From Rhodoblastus sp963828185 (GTDB lineage: Bacteria > Pseudomonadota > Alphaproteobacteria > Rhizobiales > Beijerinckiaceae), in the NCBI GenBank assembly GCA_963828185.1, contig CAWHDV010000002.1, positions 820,542 through 884,541 of the forward strand: a stretch of 64,000 bases of DNA, written 5' to 3'. Under the pieces are notes generated by a model. That model was not told the origin of the DNA. It searched no databases and saw only the letters and a list, made by a program, of their open reading frames with translations. Position 1 is the first letter of the stretch. Each line of letters begins with the position of its first letter. The position numbers were made by a program, and so were the translations under genes. This document shows, one piece after another, positions 44,880 through 52,422 of this stretch.

Positions 44880-45242
44880 TCAGATGCGTGCGCGGTTTTT
44901 TTTAAACGTCAGTCCGCAGCGGTCGAGGAAAGTCCATAATGTCGAGCGGGCCACTGTCACGCCCCGTTCCGCCGTCAGGCGCTCCAGAAGTTCGCTGATG
45001 GTCATGTCGGGCGTCGCTTCGATCAACCTGATCAGAAACTCGCGATGCGGGTCCAACTTGCTGTGCGGCGGTTGCCCGCGTTTGAGAGCTGCGCGCCCGC
45101 CCGTTTCACGAGCGCGACGAACCCAGACGATGGCGGTCGCAACGCCGATCCCAAAATGAGCGGCGGAACCCCGAACTGACTTGCCAGACAACGCGGCGGC
45201 GATAACGCGATCACGCAAATCCTGGCTGTAAGACCGGGCCAT
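44880..45242 (-). CDS. IS630 transposase, first frame (DNA-binding part)
   Basis: 121 residues from ATG 45242, 'MARSYSQDLRDRVIAAALSGKS'. Two helix-turn-helix segments (about 10-60 and 85-115) bind the element ends. Near the end it reads 'LTFKKNRARI' and terminates at 44880-44882; -1 slippage on an A8 run gives entry to the second frame. It is either programmed frameshifting or a one-base insertion. Confidence 0.85.
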   Translation of the reverse strand: MARSYSQDLRDRVIAAALSGKSVRGSAAHFGIGVATAIVWVRRARETGGRAALKRGQPPHSKLDPHREFLIRLIEATPDMTISELLERLTAERGVTVARSTLWTFLDRCGLTFKKNRARI

Positions 45243-45335
45243 GGGATGCCTCCCTCGCAATCACGAAGGAAGAATCGCATTCTTAAAGCCGATTGGGAAT
45301 CCCTCTTTGACTCGGAAAACGGCGAACCCGCTCTA

Positions 45336-45660
45336 GCCGAGTATAGTTACGATTTTCAGAGCGATTTCAGCGCTCTGTGAGGGATCATCGCATCCAGCCG
45401 CGCCACAGCCTGCCGGACACACTCCTCGAGATTATCTTCGTTGCTGGCGACTACCAGATTTATTCTGGACGCGCCCTGCGGATATTGCGATCACAGGACA
45501 GTGTGAGCGGGTGCAATATACGGCCGCATTCTCCAAACATGTCAATTCGTAATCTCGAAACATAAGGGATATATAAGAAAATAATACGTCAAATATACGC
45601 ACTCATACGTATATTGACGTAGCTTAAACGCAGAGACCCAGCCAGACTATTGTACTATGA
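45336..45660. other. AT-rich stretch without a supported gene
   Basis: Between the IS and arsC. It is AT-rich compared with the flanks (45550-45660 above all) and has an imperfect 15-base inverted repeat at 45585-45621. A 62-codon open frame (45377-45565) has no support from composition or motifs. Confidence 0.6.
45585..45621. repeat. AT-rich inverted repeat upstream of arsC end
   Basis: TACGTCAAATATACG (45585-45599) pairs with CGTATATTGACGTA (45608-45621), one unpaired base. Loop of eight bases. It lies past the arsC stop (minus strand) and could be a recombination or protein-binding site. Confidence 0.6.
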
Positions 45661-46098
45661 CTATGCGGAAGCGACCGGACGCCCCTTGTCGTCGACGATC
45701 CGCTCACCGTTCTCCTTGAAGAACTCGCCGCGTTGTGGCGGCAGCAGCCCGAGCACCGTTTCCTGCGGGCGGCACAGGCGAACCCCCTTGGGGCTGACCA
45801 CCAGCGGCCGCTCGATCAGCACCGGATGTTTGGCCACCGCCGCGAAAATCGCGTCGTCGTCGAGCGCCGGATTGTCGAGGCCGAGCTCGGCGTAGGGCGG
45901 GGCCTTCCTGCGCAGGATGTCGCGGACCTTCAGGCCTGCTCGGGCGAGCAGGTTTTCGAGCAGCGCCCGGCTCGGCGGGCACTTGAGATATTCGACGACA
46001 TGCGGTTCGATGCCGGAATTGCGGATCAGCCCCAGCACATTGCGCGACGTGCCGCAGGCGGGATTATGGTAGATGATGACGTCGAAAGCGCCGGCCAT
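45661..46098 (-). CDS. arsC: Arsenate reductase (glutaredoxin type)
   Basis: 145 residues. 'IIYHNPACGTSRNVLGLIRNSG' holds the catalytic Cys15 in the His-Asn-Pro-x-Cys-Gly-Thr-Ser-Arg motif. The rest (RAPPYAELGLD, PVLIERPLVVSPKG VRLCRP) has the expected ArsC pattern. It uses glutathione and glutaredoxin to reduce arsenate to arsenite. It lies 15 bases past the ABC-F gene on the same strand. No ars regulator or pump is nearby, so arsenic resistance is not certain. Confidence 0.93.
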   Translation of the reverse strand: MAGAFDVIIYHNPACGTSRNVLGLIRNSGIEPHVVEYLKCPPSRALLENLLARAGLKVRDILRRKAPPYAELGLDNPALDDDAIFAAVAKHPVLIERPLVVSPKGVRLCRPQETVLGLLPPQRGEFFKENGERIVDDKGRPVASA

Positions 46099-46113
46099 GA
46101 TGTCCCTCTCCTG

Positions 46114-47925
46114 TTATCCGCCGATTTCCTCGCGGAGAATCTCCAGCTCCAGCCATTGATCCTCGGCTGAAGCAAGCTCTGCATCGGTCCTGGCCAGCAG
46201 CGCCGTCGCGTCATTGAAACGTTTCGGATCGCGCGCGTAAAGCTCGTGATCGTCAAGGATTTCATGCAGCTTGGCCGCCGTCGCCCGCAGTTTTGCGATG
46301 GTCGCGGGCAGGTTTTCCAGGGCGTGCCTTTCCTTGAAGCTCAGGCGGCGCTTCGCCTCCGGGCGCGGCGCCGCCGGCGGGGCCTCGGCGGACGGCTTCT
46401 TTTCCGCCGGTTTGGCTTTCGCCGTCGGCGAAAGCCCGAAACCGCGCTGGCTCAGCATGTCGGTATAGCCGCCGGCATATTCAATCCAGCGCGCCTCGCC
46501 TTCCGACACCAGCACGGAGCCGGCGACGCGATCGAGGAAATCGCGGTCATGGCTGACCAGCAGGATGGTGCCGGGATAATCGGCGAGCATTTCCTGCAGC
46601 AGATCGAGCGTCTCCAGGTCAAGATCGTTGGTCGGCTCGTCGAGCACCAGGAAATTCGACGGCAGCGACAAGGCCCGCGCCAGCAACAGCCGCGCCCGCT
46701 CGCCGCCCGAAAGCTTGCCTGTCGGCGTGCGCGCCTGCTCCGGCGGGAACAAAAAATCCTTCATGTAGCCGATGACGTGCTTGCGCTCGCCGTTGATCTC
46801 GACCCAGTCGCTGCCGCCGCCGGTCAGCGTGTCGGCGAGCGTCGCATTGGGATCGAGCGCGGCGCGGCGCTGGTCGAGCGTCGCCATCTGCAAATTGGTC
46901 CCGAGCCGCACATTGCCCGCGTCCGGCGGCAATTCGCCGGTCAGGAGATTGATCAGCGTGGTCTTGCCGGCGCCGTTCGGCCCGACCAGCGCCAGCCGAT
47001 CCCCACGCAGGATTCGCAGCGACAGGTTTTTCACGATTTCGCGGTCGCCATAGCTTTTGGCGACATTTTCCGCCTCGACCACCAGCCGGCCCGACACCTT
47101 GCCCTCGGCGACCGAAATTTTCACCTCGCCGACCGACTTTTTCGCCTCGCGGCGCTGGGCGCGCAGCTCCGTCAAACCCGCCATGCGCCGGACATTGCGT
47201 TTCCGCCTGGCGGTGACGCCGTAGCGCACCCAATGTTCTTCCGCGACGATCTTGCGGTCGAGCTTTTGCGCGTCGCGCTCCTCCTGTTCGAGCTGCGCGT
47301 CGCGCCAGGCCTCGAATTCGCCAAAACCGCGATCGAGCCGCCGCGTCACGCCGCGGTCGAGCCAGATCGTCACGCGCGAGAGATTCTGCAGGAAGCGCCG
47401 GTCATGGCTGATCAGCACCAAAGCCGAGCGCAGGCTCTGCAATTCGCTTTCCAGCCATTCGATCGCCGGCAGGTCGAGATGGTTGGTCGGCTCGTCGAGC
47501 AGCAAAATATCGGGCTCGGGCGCGAGCGCGCGGGCGAGCGCGGCGCGGCGACTCTCGCCGCCGGAAAGATTCTCCGGCTTTTCCAGTCCGGTCAGGCCCA
47601 GCTGGTCGAGCAGGTAGCGGGCGCGGTAATCGTCGTCGCCCGGCGCGAGCCCGCTCGCCACATAATCATGCACGTCGGCGTGGCCGGCGATGTCGGGCTC
47701 CTGCGGCAGGTAGCGCACCGTCGCGTCGGGCTGCAGGAAGCGCAGGCCGTGGTCGGCCTCGATCTGGCTGGCGGCGATTTTCAGCAGCGTCGACTTGCCG
47801 GAGCCGTTGCGCCCGACGAGGCACAGCCGGTCGCCGCGCTCGACGGAAAGGTCGGCGGATTCGATCAGCGGCTTGCCGCCGAGGGTGAGGCCTGCGCCTT
47901 GCAGAACGAGAATGGGAGGAGCCAT
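46114..47925 (-). CDS. ABC-F family ATPase, Uup-like
   Basis: 603 residues from ATG 47925. Two ABC cassettes: first Walker A 'GRNGSGKSTLLK', signature 'LSGGESRRAALARAL', 'LLLDEPTNHLDL'; second Walker A 'GPNGAGKTTLINLL', signature 'LSGGERARLLLARAL', 'LVLDEPTNDLDL'. A C-terminal charged coiled coil (about 540-603, 'LSFKERHALENLPATIAKLRATAAKLHEIL...') fits the Uup group, which binds DNA or ribosomes. No membrane segments. It is divergent from pgi with about 122 bases between. Confidence 0.9.
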   Translation of the reverse strand: MAPPILVLQGAGLTLGGKPLIESADLSVERGDRLCLVGRNGSGKSTLLKIAASQIEADHGLRFLQPDATVRYLPQEPDIAGHADVHDYVASGLAPGDDDYRARYLLDQLGLTGLEKPENLSGGESRRAALARALAPEPDILLLDEPTNHLDLPAIEWLESELQSLRSALVLISHDRRFLQNLSRVTIWLDRGVTRRLDRGFGEFEAWRDAQLEQEERDAQKLDRKIVAEEHWVRYGVTARRKRNVRRMAGLTELRAQRREAKKSVGEVKISVAEGKVSGRLVVEAENVAKSYGDREIVKNLSLRILRGDRLALVGPNGAGKTTLINLLTGELPPDAGNVRLGTNLQMATLDQRRAALDPNATLADTLTGGGSDWVEINGERKHVIGYMKDFLFPPEQARTPTGKLSGGERARLLLARALSLPSNFLVLDEPTNDLDLETLDLLQEMLADYPGTILLVSHDRDFLDRVAGSVLVSEGEARWIEYAGGYTDMLSQRGFGLSPTAKAKPAEKKPSAEAPPAAPRPEAKRRLSFKERHALENLPATIAKLRATAAKLHEILDDHELYARDPKRFNDATALLARTDAELASAEDQWLELEILREEIGG

Positions 47926-48047
47926 GCGCGCATCAAGCTCAAATTTTGATCTATCGCAAGCGCCAACGCCGCCGCGTCGCAAAAAGCTGTTGTTTTCCCG
48001 CGACGCAAGGTAATTTCGCCGGGATTGTTCCGGAATCGGGGTTTTCC

Positions 48048-49694
48048 ATGGATCGCACCGCCGTCGCCGCCGCCTTTGCCGCGCTCGAAGCCCATCGCGT
48101 CGAAATCGCCTCTCAGCGTGCGATCGACTTTTTTACCGCCGATCCCCGCCGTTTCGAGACTTTTTCCGCTGGGCTCGACGACCTCACCTATGACTATTCC
48201 AAAAATCGCCTGACCAGGGCGACGCTCGGCCATCTGTTCGACCTCGCCCGCGCCGCGCGCGTCGAGGAGCGGCGCGCCGCGCTGTTTTCCGGCGAAAAGG
48301 TCAATGTCACCGAGGACCGCCCGGCCCTGCACATGGCCTTGCGCAATTTTTCCGGCCGGCCGATCCTCGTCGACGGCGCCGACGTCATGCCCGCCGTCAT
48401 CGCCGAGCGCGAAAAGGTCGCGGCCTTCGCCAACGCCATCCGGGACCAGCGGATTTGCGGCGCGCGCGGCGACAGCTTCACCGATGTCGTCAACATCGGC
48501 ATTGGCGGCTCCGATCTCGGTCCGGCCATGGCGGCCCGCGCGCTTTCGCCCTTTGGCCGGCCTGACCTCAAGGCGCATTTCGTTTCCAATGTCGATGGCG
48601 CCGACATCGCCGATGTGCTCGGCGGGCTCGATCCGCGCCGCACCCTGATCATCGTATCCTCGAAAACCTTCACCACCCAGGAGACGATGACCAACGCCGC
48701 CAGCGCCCGCGCCTGGATCGCGGAAGCTTTGGGCGAAGCCGCAGTCGGCGACCATTTCGCCGCCGTCTCGACCAAACTCGACAAGGTCGCCGCCTTCGGC
48801 ATCCAGCCCGACCGGGTGTTCGGCTTCTGGGACTGGGTCGGTGGGCGCTATTCCATGTGGACCGCCATCAGCCTCAGCCTGTGCATCGCCATCGGCCCGC
48901 AAAATTTCCAAGAATTCCTGCGCGGCGGTTTTGATGTGGACGAGCATTTCCAGGCCGCGCCGCTGTCGCACAATATCCCTGTCCTGATGGCGCTGGTCGG
49001 CGTCTGGCACCGCAATGTCTGGGGTTTCTCCACCCAGGCGGTCATTCCCTATGACCAGCGGCTCGGCCGCTTTCCCGCCTATCTGCAGCAGCTCGACATG
49101 GAATTGGACGGCAAGAGCGTGATGCGCGACGGAACGCCCGCCCCGCGCGCCACCGGGCCGATCGTGTTCGGCGAGCCCGGCACCAACAGCCAGCACGCCT
49201 TCTTCCAGTTGCTGCATCAGGGCACCGAAGTCGTCCCGGTCGATTTCCTGATTGCCGCGCAGCCGACCGACGCCGACCCGCATCACCATGCGCTGCTGTT
49301 CGCCAATTGCCTCGCCCAGAGCGAGGCTCTTTTGCGCGGACGTTCGGAGAGAGAAGTGCGCGAAATTTTGCACGCGCAAGGATTGAGCGCGGAAAAGATC
49401 AACGCGCTCGCGCCGCACAAGGTTTTTTCCGGCGACCGGCCTTCGTCGACATTCCTCTACAAATCGCTGACGCCGCGCGCTCTCGGCCGCCTGGTCGCGC
49501 TCTATGAGCACAAGGTGTTCGTGCAATCGGTGATCTGGGACATCAACCCGTTCGATCAATGGGGCGTGGAGCTCGGCAAGGAATTGTGCAACCGCCTGGT
49601 TCCGCTGGTGGAGGACGCGAGCGCCGATCTGTCGCAACTCGACGGCTCGACCGCGGGGCTGATTTCCGCGCGGCGGGGTTTGGCGGCAGGGTGA
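48048..49694 (+). CDS. pgi: Glucose-6-phosphate isomerase
   Basis: 548 residues from ATG 48048. It interconverts glucose-6-phosphate and fructose-6-phosphate in glycolysis. Visible: 'GIGGSDLGPAMAARAL', 'VSSKTFTTQETMTNA', 'FWDWVGGRYSMWTAIS' with the sugar-phosphate-binding residues, 'GEPGTNSQHAFFQLLHQGTE' with the catalytic Glu, and 'HKVFVQSVIWDINPFDQWGVELGK' near the end. The protein is full length and cytosolic. A long frame open upstream to 47946 is not used. Confidence 0.97.
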   Translation: MDRTAVAAAFAALEAHRVEIASQRAIDFFTADPRRFETFSAGLDDLTYDYSKNRLTRATLGHLFDLARAARVEERRAALFSGEKVNVTEDRPALHMALRNFSGRPILVDGADVMPAVIAEREKVAAFANAIRDQRICGARGDSFTDVVNIGIGGSDLGPAMAARALSPFGRPDLKAHFVSNVDGADIADVLGGLDPRRTLIIVSSKTFTTQETMTNAASARAWIAEALGEAAVGDHFAAVSTKLDKVAAFGIQPDRVFGFWDWVGGRYSMWTAISLSLCIAIGPQNFQEFLRGGFDVDEHFQAAPLSHNIPVLMALVGVWHRNVWGFSTQAVIPYDQRLGRFPAYLQQLDMELDGKSVMRDGTPAPRATGPIVFGEPGTNSQHAFFQLLHQGTEVVPVDFLIAAQPTDADPHHHALLFANCLAQSEALLRGRSEREVREILHAQGLSAEKINALAPHKVFSGDRPSSTFLYKSLTPRALGRLVALYEHKVFVQSVIWDINPFDQWGVELGKELCNRLVPLVEDASADLSQLDGSTAGLISARRGLAAG

Positions 49695-49749
49695 GAGACG
49701 CGGGGGGCGTCAGGCGCCGGAGATTCGGCGCGATTTTAATGAGGCGTGG

Positions 49750-51771
49750 ATGATCAGGGCCGCAAGCGACAGCAGAGAAGGCCTGGCCGCGGATCGGCGG
49801 CGGGCCTTGCTAGCGTTCGGCCAGGCCGTTGCAAGTAAAGACGCGATCGAAATCGCCCAGGCGGCGACGGGCCTGGAAAAAGTCGTCGCTGCCGACGCCG
49901 GGGATATCCAATCCCTGTTTCAACTGGGCGTCCTGCGCGTCCTGCAAGGCGGCTACGAAGACGCCTTGCGGCATTTTACGCGCGTCGCCGGCGCCCTGCC
50001 CCGAGAAACTGTCGTTCGCGCGAATTTGGCCGCGGTCGCCGTGGTTCTGGAGCGTTACGAGGAGGCTGTCGCCTGGTGTGACGAATCCCTGGCGCTCGCG
50101 CCGAACTCGGCGAAAGTCTTGACCATCCGCGGCAACGCCCTGATGGCCCTGCGCCGCTTCGAAGACGCGGCGACGAGTTTCAAGCGGGCGCTGTCGCTCG
50201 ATCCCGATTACCTGGAAGCCCTGGTCAATTGTGGCGCCGCGCTGCGGGAGTCGCGGCGCTTCGGCGAGGCGCTGGAGGCCTTGGACAAGGCGCAAAGCCT
50301 TGGCGCCGATTCCGCGCAGGCGCTTTGCGTCCGCGGCGCCGTCCTGCTGGATCTCGAACGTCCCGACGAGGCGCTGCTTTCGCTGGACAAGGCCGTCGCC
50401 TTGGCGCCCAACGACCTCGCTGCGCTCGGTAATCGCGCATTGGCGCTGAAAACGCTGAACCGGCCGGAAAACGCTCTGCTGGCGTGCGACGCGGCCCTGT
50501 CCGTCGACCCGGCGCACCCGGCCACATGGCTGACTCGCGGCGGCGCGCTCGCCGATCTCGGGCGCATCGACGAGGCGCTGTCGAGCTATGACAAAGGGCT
50601 CGCTCTAGCTCCCCAGGACGCCGCGGGACTTGCGGACAAGGGACTTTTACTTTCGGAAATCGGGCGCTTCGAAGAGGCCGCCGTCCTGCTTCGAGAAGCC
50701 GTGGCCCTTGCTCCGAAGCGCGCCAAACTGTTCTACAATCTGGCCCAGATCGAGAATTTGGCGCTGGACGACGCCGCGGTCGTCGCGGCGGTGGCTCAGA
50801 CACGCGATATCCCGTCGCTCGGCGCGGTGGACCAGGTCTTGCTGCATTACGCATTGGCCAAGGTTTATGAAGACAATGGCCAATGGGAGCCGGGATTTCG
50901 GCATGCGAAAGCCGGGGCCGCCGTGAAGCGCGGCCTCATTGTTTATGACGAGGCGGCGACGCTCGACGAGATGGCGCAAACGGAGCGGCTGTTCGACGAG
51001 CGACTCGCGCCGCGATTGAGGGGAAACGGCGACGAGTCGCTTGAGCCGATCTTCATCGTCGGCATGCCGCGAAGCGGCAGCACTTTGGTGGAGCAAATCC
51101 TGTCGAGCCTCGCAGGGGTCTGCGGTCTTGGCGAAATCGACGCGTTCGGCAGGGCGATGGGCGAGGGCGCGGCGGCTCGCCCGGGCCAACCCGGCGTCCC
51201 GGAATTTGTCAAATCCCTGTCTCGAGACGACGTCAGGCGCATCGGGGAGGCTTACGCCCGCAATGTGCGGCGATCGGCCCCGCCGAGCAGTCGCACGGTC
51301 GACAAGATGCTCGACAATTTTCGCTACCTCGGCTTGATCGTCGCCGCCTTGCCGCGAGCCCGGATCATCGCAATTCGTCGCGACCCCATCGAAACCTGCC
51401 TGTCCTGTTTCTCCAGGCTGTTCAGCGCCGGCGTCGCCTATTCTTACGATCTCGGCGAACTCGGCCGTTATTATCGGGCTCATGAAAAGCTCATGGACCA
51501 CTGGCGGGCGACTTTACCGGACGCTTCGCTGCTTACCGTCGATTACCGGTCCGTCGTTTCCGACCTGGCAGGCGAAAGCAGGCGCATGGCTGCTTTTTGC
51601 GGCATGGACTGGGATCCTCGCTGTCTCGAATTCCACAAGACCGCAAGGCAGGTGCGGACGGCCAGCAGAATGCAGGTCCGGCAACCCTTGTTCGATGGCT
51701 CGCATCGACGTGGCGACGCCCTGGCTCCGCATCTCCAGCCCTTGCTAACGGCTCTTCGCGCCGGCGATTGA
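49750..51771 (+). CDS. TPR-repeat sulfotransferase
   Basis: 673 residues. About ten TPR repeats cover residues 15-345 ('ALRHFTRVAGALPRETVVRANLAAVAVVLERYEEAVAW...'), then a sulfotransferase domain starts near 430 with the PAPS-binding P-loop 'PIFIVGMPRSGSTLVEQIL'. 'RARIIAIRRDPIETCLSCFSRLF' is the 3'-phosphate-binding segment. Such proteins sulfate glycans or proteins, with the TPRs as partner-binding arm. GAGG five bases before ATG 49750. It follows pgi, 55 bases apart. Substrate unknown. Confidence 0.88.
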   Translation: MIRAASDSREGLAADRRRALLAFGQAVASKDAIEIAQAATGLEKVVAADAGDIQSLFQLGVLRVLQGGYEDALRHFTRVAGALPRETVVRANLAAVAVVLERYEEAVAWCDESLALAPNSAKVLTIRGNALMALRRFEDAATSFKRALSLDPDYLEALVNCGAALRESRRFGEALEALDKAQSLGADSAQALCVRGAVLLDLERPDEALLSLDKAVALAPNDLAALGNRALALKTLNRPENALLACDAALSVDPAHPATWLTRGGALADLGRIDEALSSYDKGLALAPQDAAGLADKGLLLSEIGRFEEAAVLLREAVALAPKRAKLFYNLAQIENLALDDAAVVAAVAQTRDIPSLGAVDQVLLHYALAKVYEDNGQWEPGFRHAKAGAAVKRGLIVYDEAATLDEMAQTERLFDERLAPRLRGNGDESLEPIFIVGMPRSGSTLVEQILSSLAGVCGLGEIDAFGRAMGEGAAARPGQPGVPEFVKSLSRDDVRRIGEAYARNVRRSAPPSSRTVDKMLDNFRYLGLIVAALPRARIIAIRRDPIETCLSCFSRLFSAGVAYSYDLGELGRYYRAHEKLMDHWRATLPDASLLTVDYRSVVSDLAGESRRMAAFCGMDWDPRCLEFHKTARQVRTASRMQVRQPLFDGSHRRGDALAPHLQPLLTALRAGD

Positions 51772-51874
51772 CGGCTTTATGGAGCTTTTCGCCTTCACCG
51801 AAGCGGAAATTGTTCAAATACGGCGTTGAGCGGCGCCGGGCATCGAGTATTCTCGAGCGCCAGAGGAGGCGCCC

Positions 51875-52411
51875 ATGCAGACACATCTCGTTCTTACCGT
51901 CATCGGCCGCGACCGGCCGGGCCTGGTGAGCGCGGTTTCCGAGACCATCGCCGCAGGCGGCGGCAATTGGCTCGATACGCGCATGGCCAGCCTTTCCGGC
52001 CAGTTCGCTGGCATGCTGCTGGTCGCCATCGCGCCGGAAAAGGCGGACGCGCTCGTCGCATCGCTGGGTAAACTGGAAGCGCAGGGACTGCGCTTCATCA
52101 TCGCCAAGAGCGACGAAGAAACGCCGACCGCCGGCCACACCTTGCTGCTTGAACTGATCGGACTCGACCGTCCCGGCATCATCCGCGACATATCGCACGT
52201 CCTCGCCGACCTCAACGTCAGCATCGTCGAACTCGAAAGCGAGCGCGTCAGCGGATCGTTTTCCGGGCAGGCCATGTTCAAGGCCAAGGCGCGGCTGACG
52301 CTGCCGGACGGCCTCGATGTCGATGACCTGCGCCGCTCCCTCGAAGCGCTGGCCCACGAACTGATGGTCGACCTCGCGCTCGCAGACGCTTCACCGCTGG
52401 CGGTCGCGTAA
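51875..52411 (+). CDS. GcvR-like ACT-domain regulatory protein
   Basis: 178 residues. Two ACT domains: residues 4-80 ('HLVLTVIGRDRPGLVSAVSETIAAGGGNW') and 90-165 ('HTLLLELIGLDRPGIIRDISHVLADLNVSIVELESE'). The pattern matches GcvR, which modulates GcvA in gamma-proteobacteria. In alphaproteobacteria no GcvA partner is implied. A clear AGGAGG lies six bases before ATG 51875. Convergent with the helicase gene, 11 bases apart. Confidence 0.85.
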   Translation: MQTHLVLTVIGRDRPGLVSAVSETIAAGGGNWLDTRMASLSGQFAGMLLVAIAPEKADALVASLGKLEAQGLRFIIAKSDEETPTAGHTLLLELIGLDRPGIIRDISHVLADLNVSIVELESERVSGSFSGQAMFKAKARLTLPDGLDVDDLRRSLEALAHELMVDLALADASPLAVA

Positions 52412-52422
52412 ACCGACCGCCC

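Larger units (their letters stand above)
44284..45333 (-). mobile_element. IS630-family insertion sequence
   Basis: 1050 bases. The ends are inverted repeats GAGCGGATTCG (44284) and CGAACCCGCTC (to 45333), one mismatch in eleven, flanked by TA on both sides (44282-44283 and 45334-45335). A TA target duplication and the two-frame transposase are both typical of IS630. Confidence 0.9.

Noticed and set aside
45377..45565. 62-codon open frame after the IS
   Set aside because: No ribosome-binding site, no family, and poor composition.
46246..47949. Open frame of 567 codons opposite the ABC-F gene
   Set aside because: It mirrors a real gene with intact Walker motifs.
47865..49637. Open frame of 590 codons opposite pgi
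   Set aside because: Pgi motifs are in the other strand; this is a codon-bias shadow.
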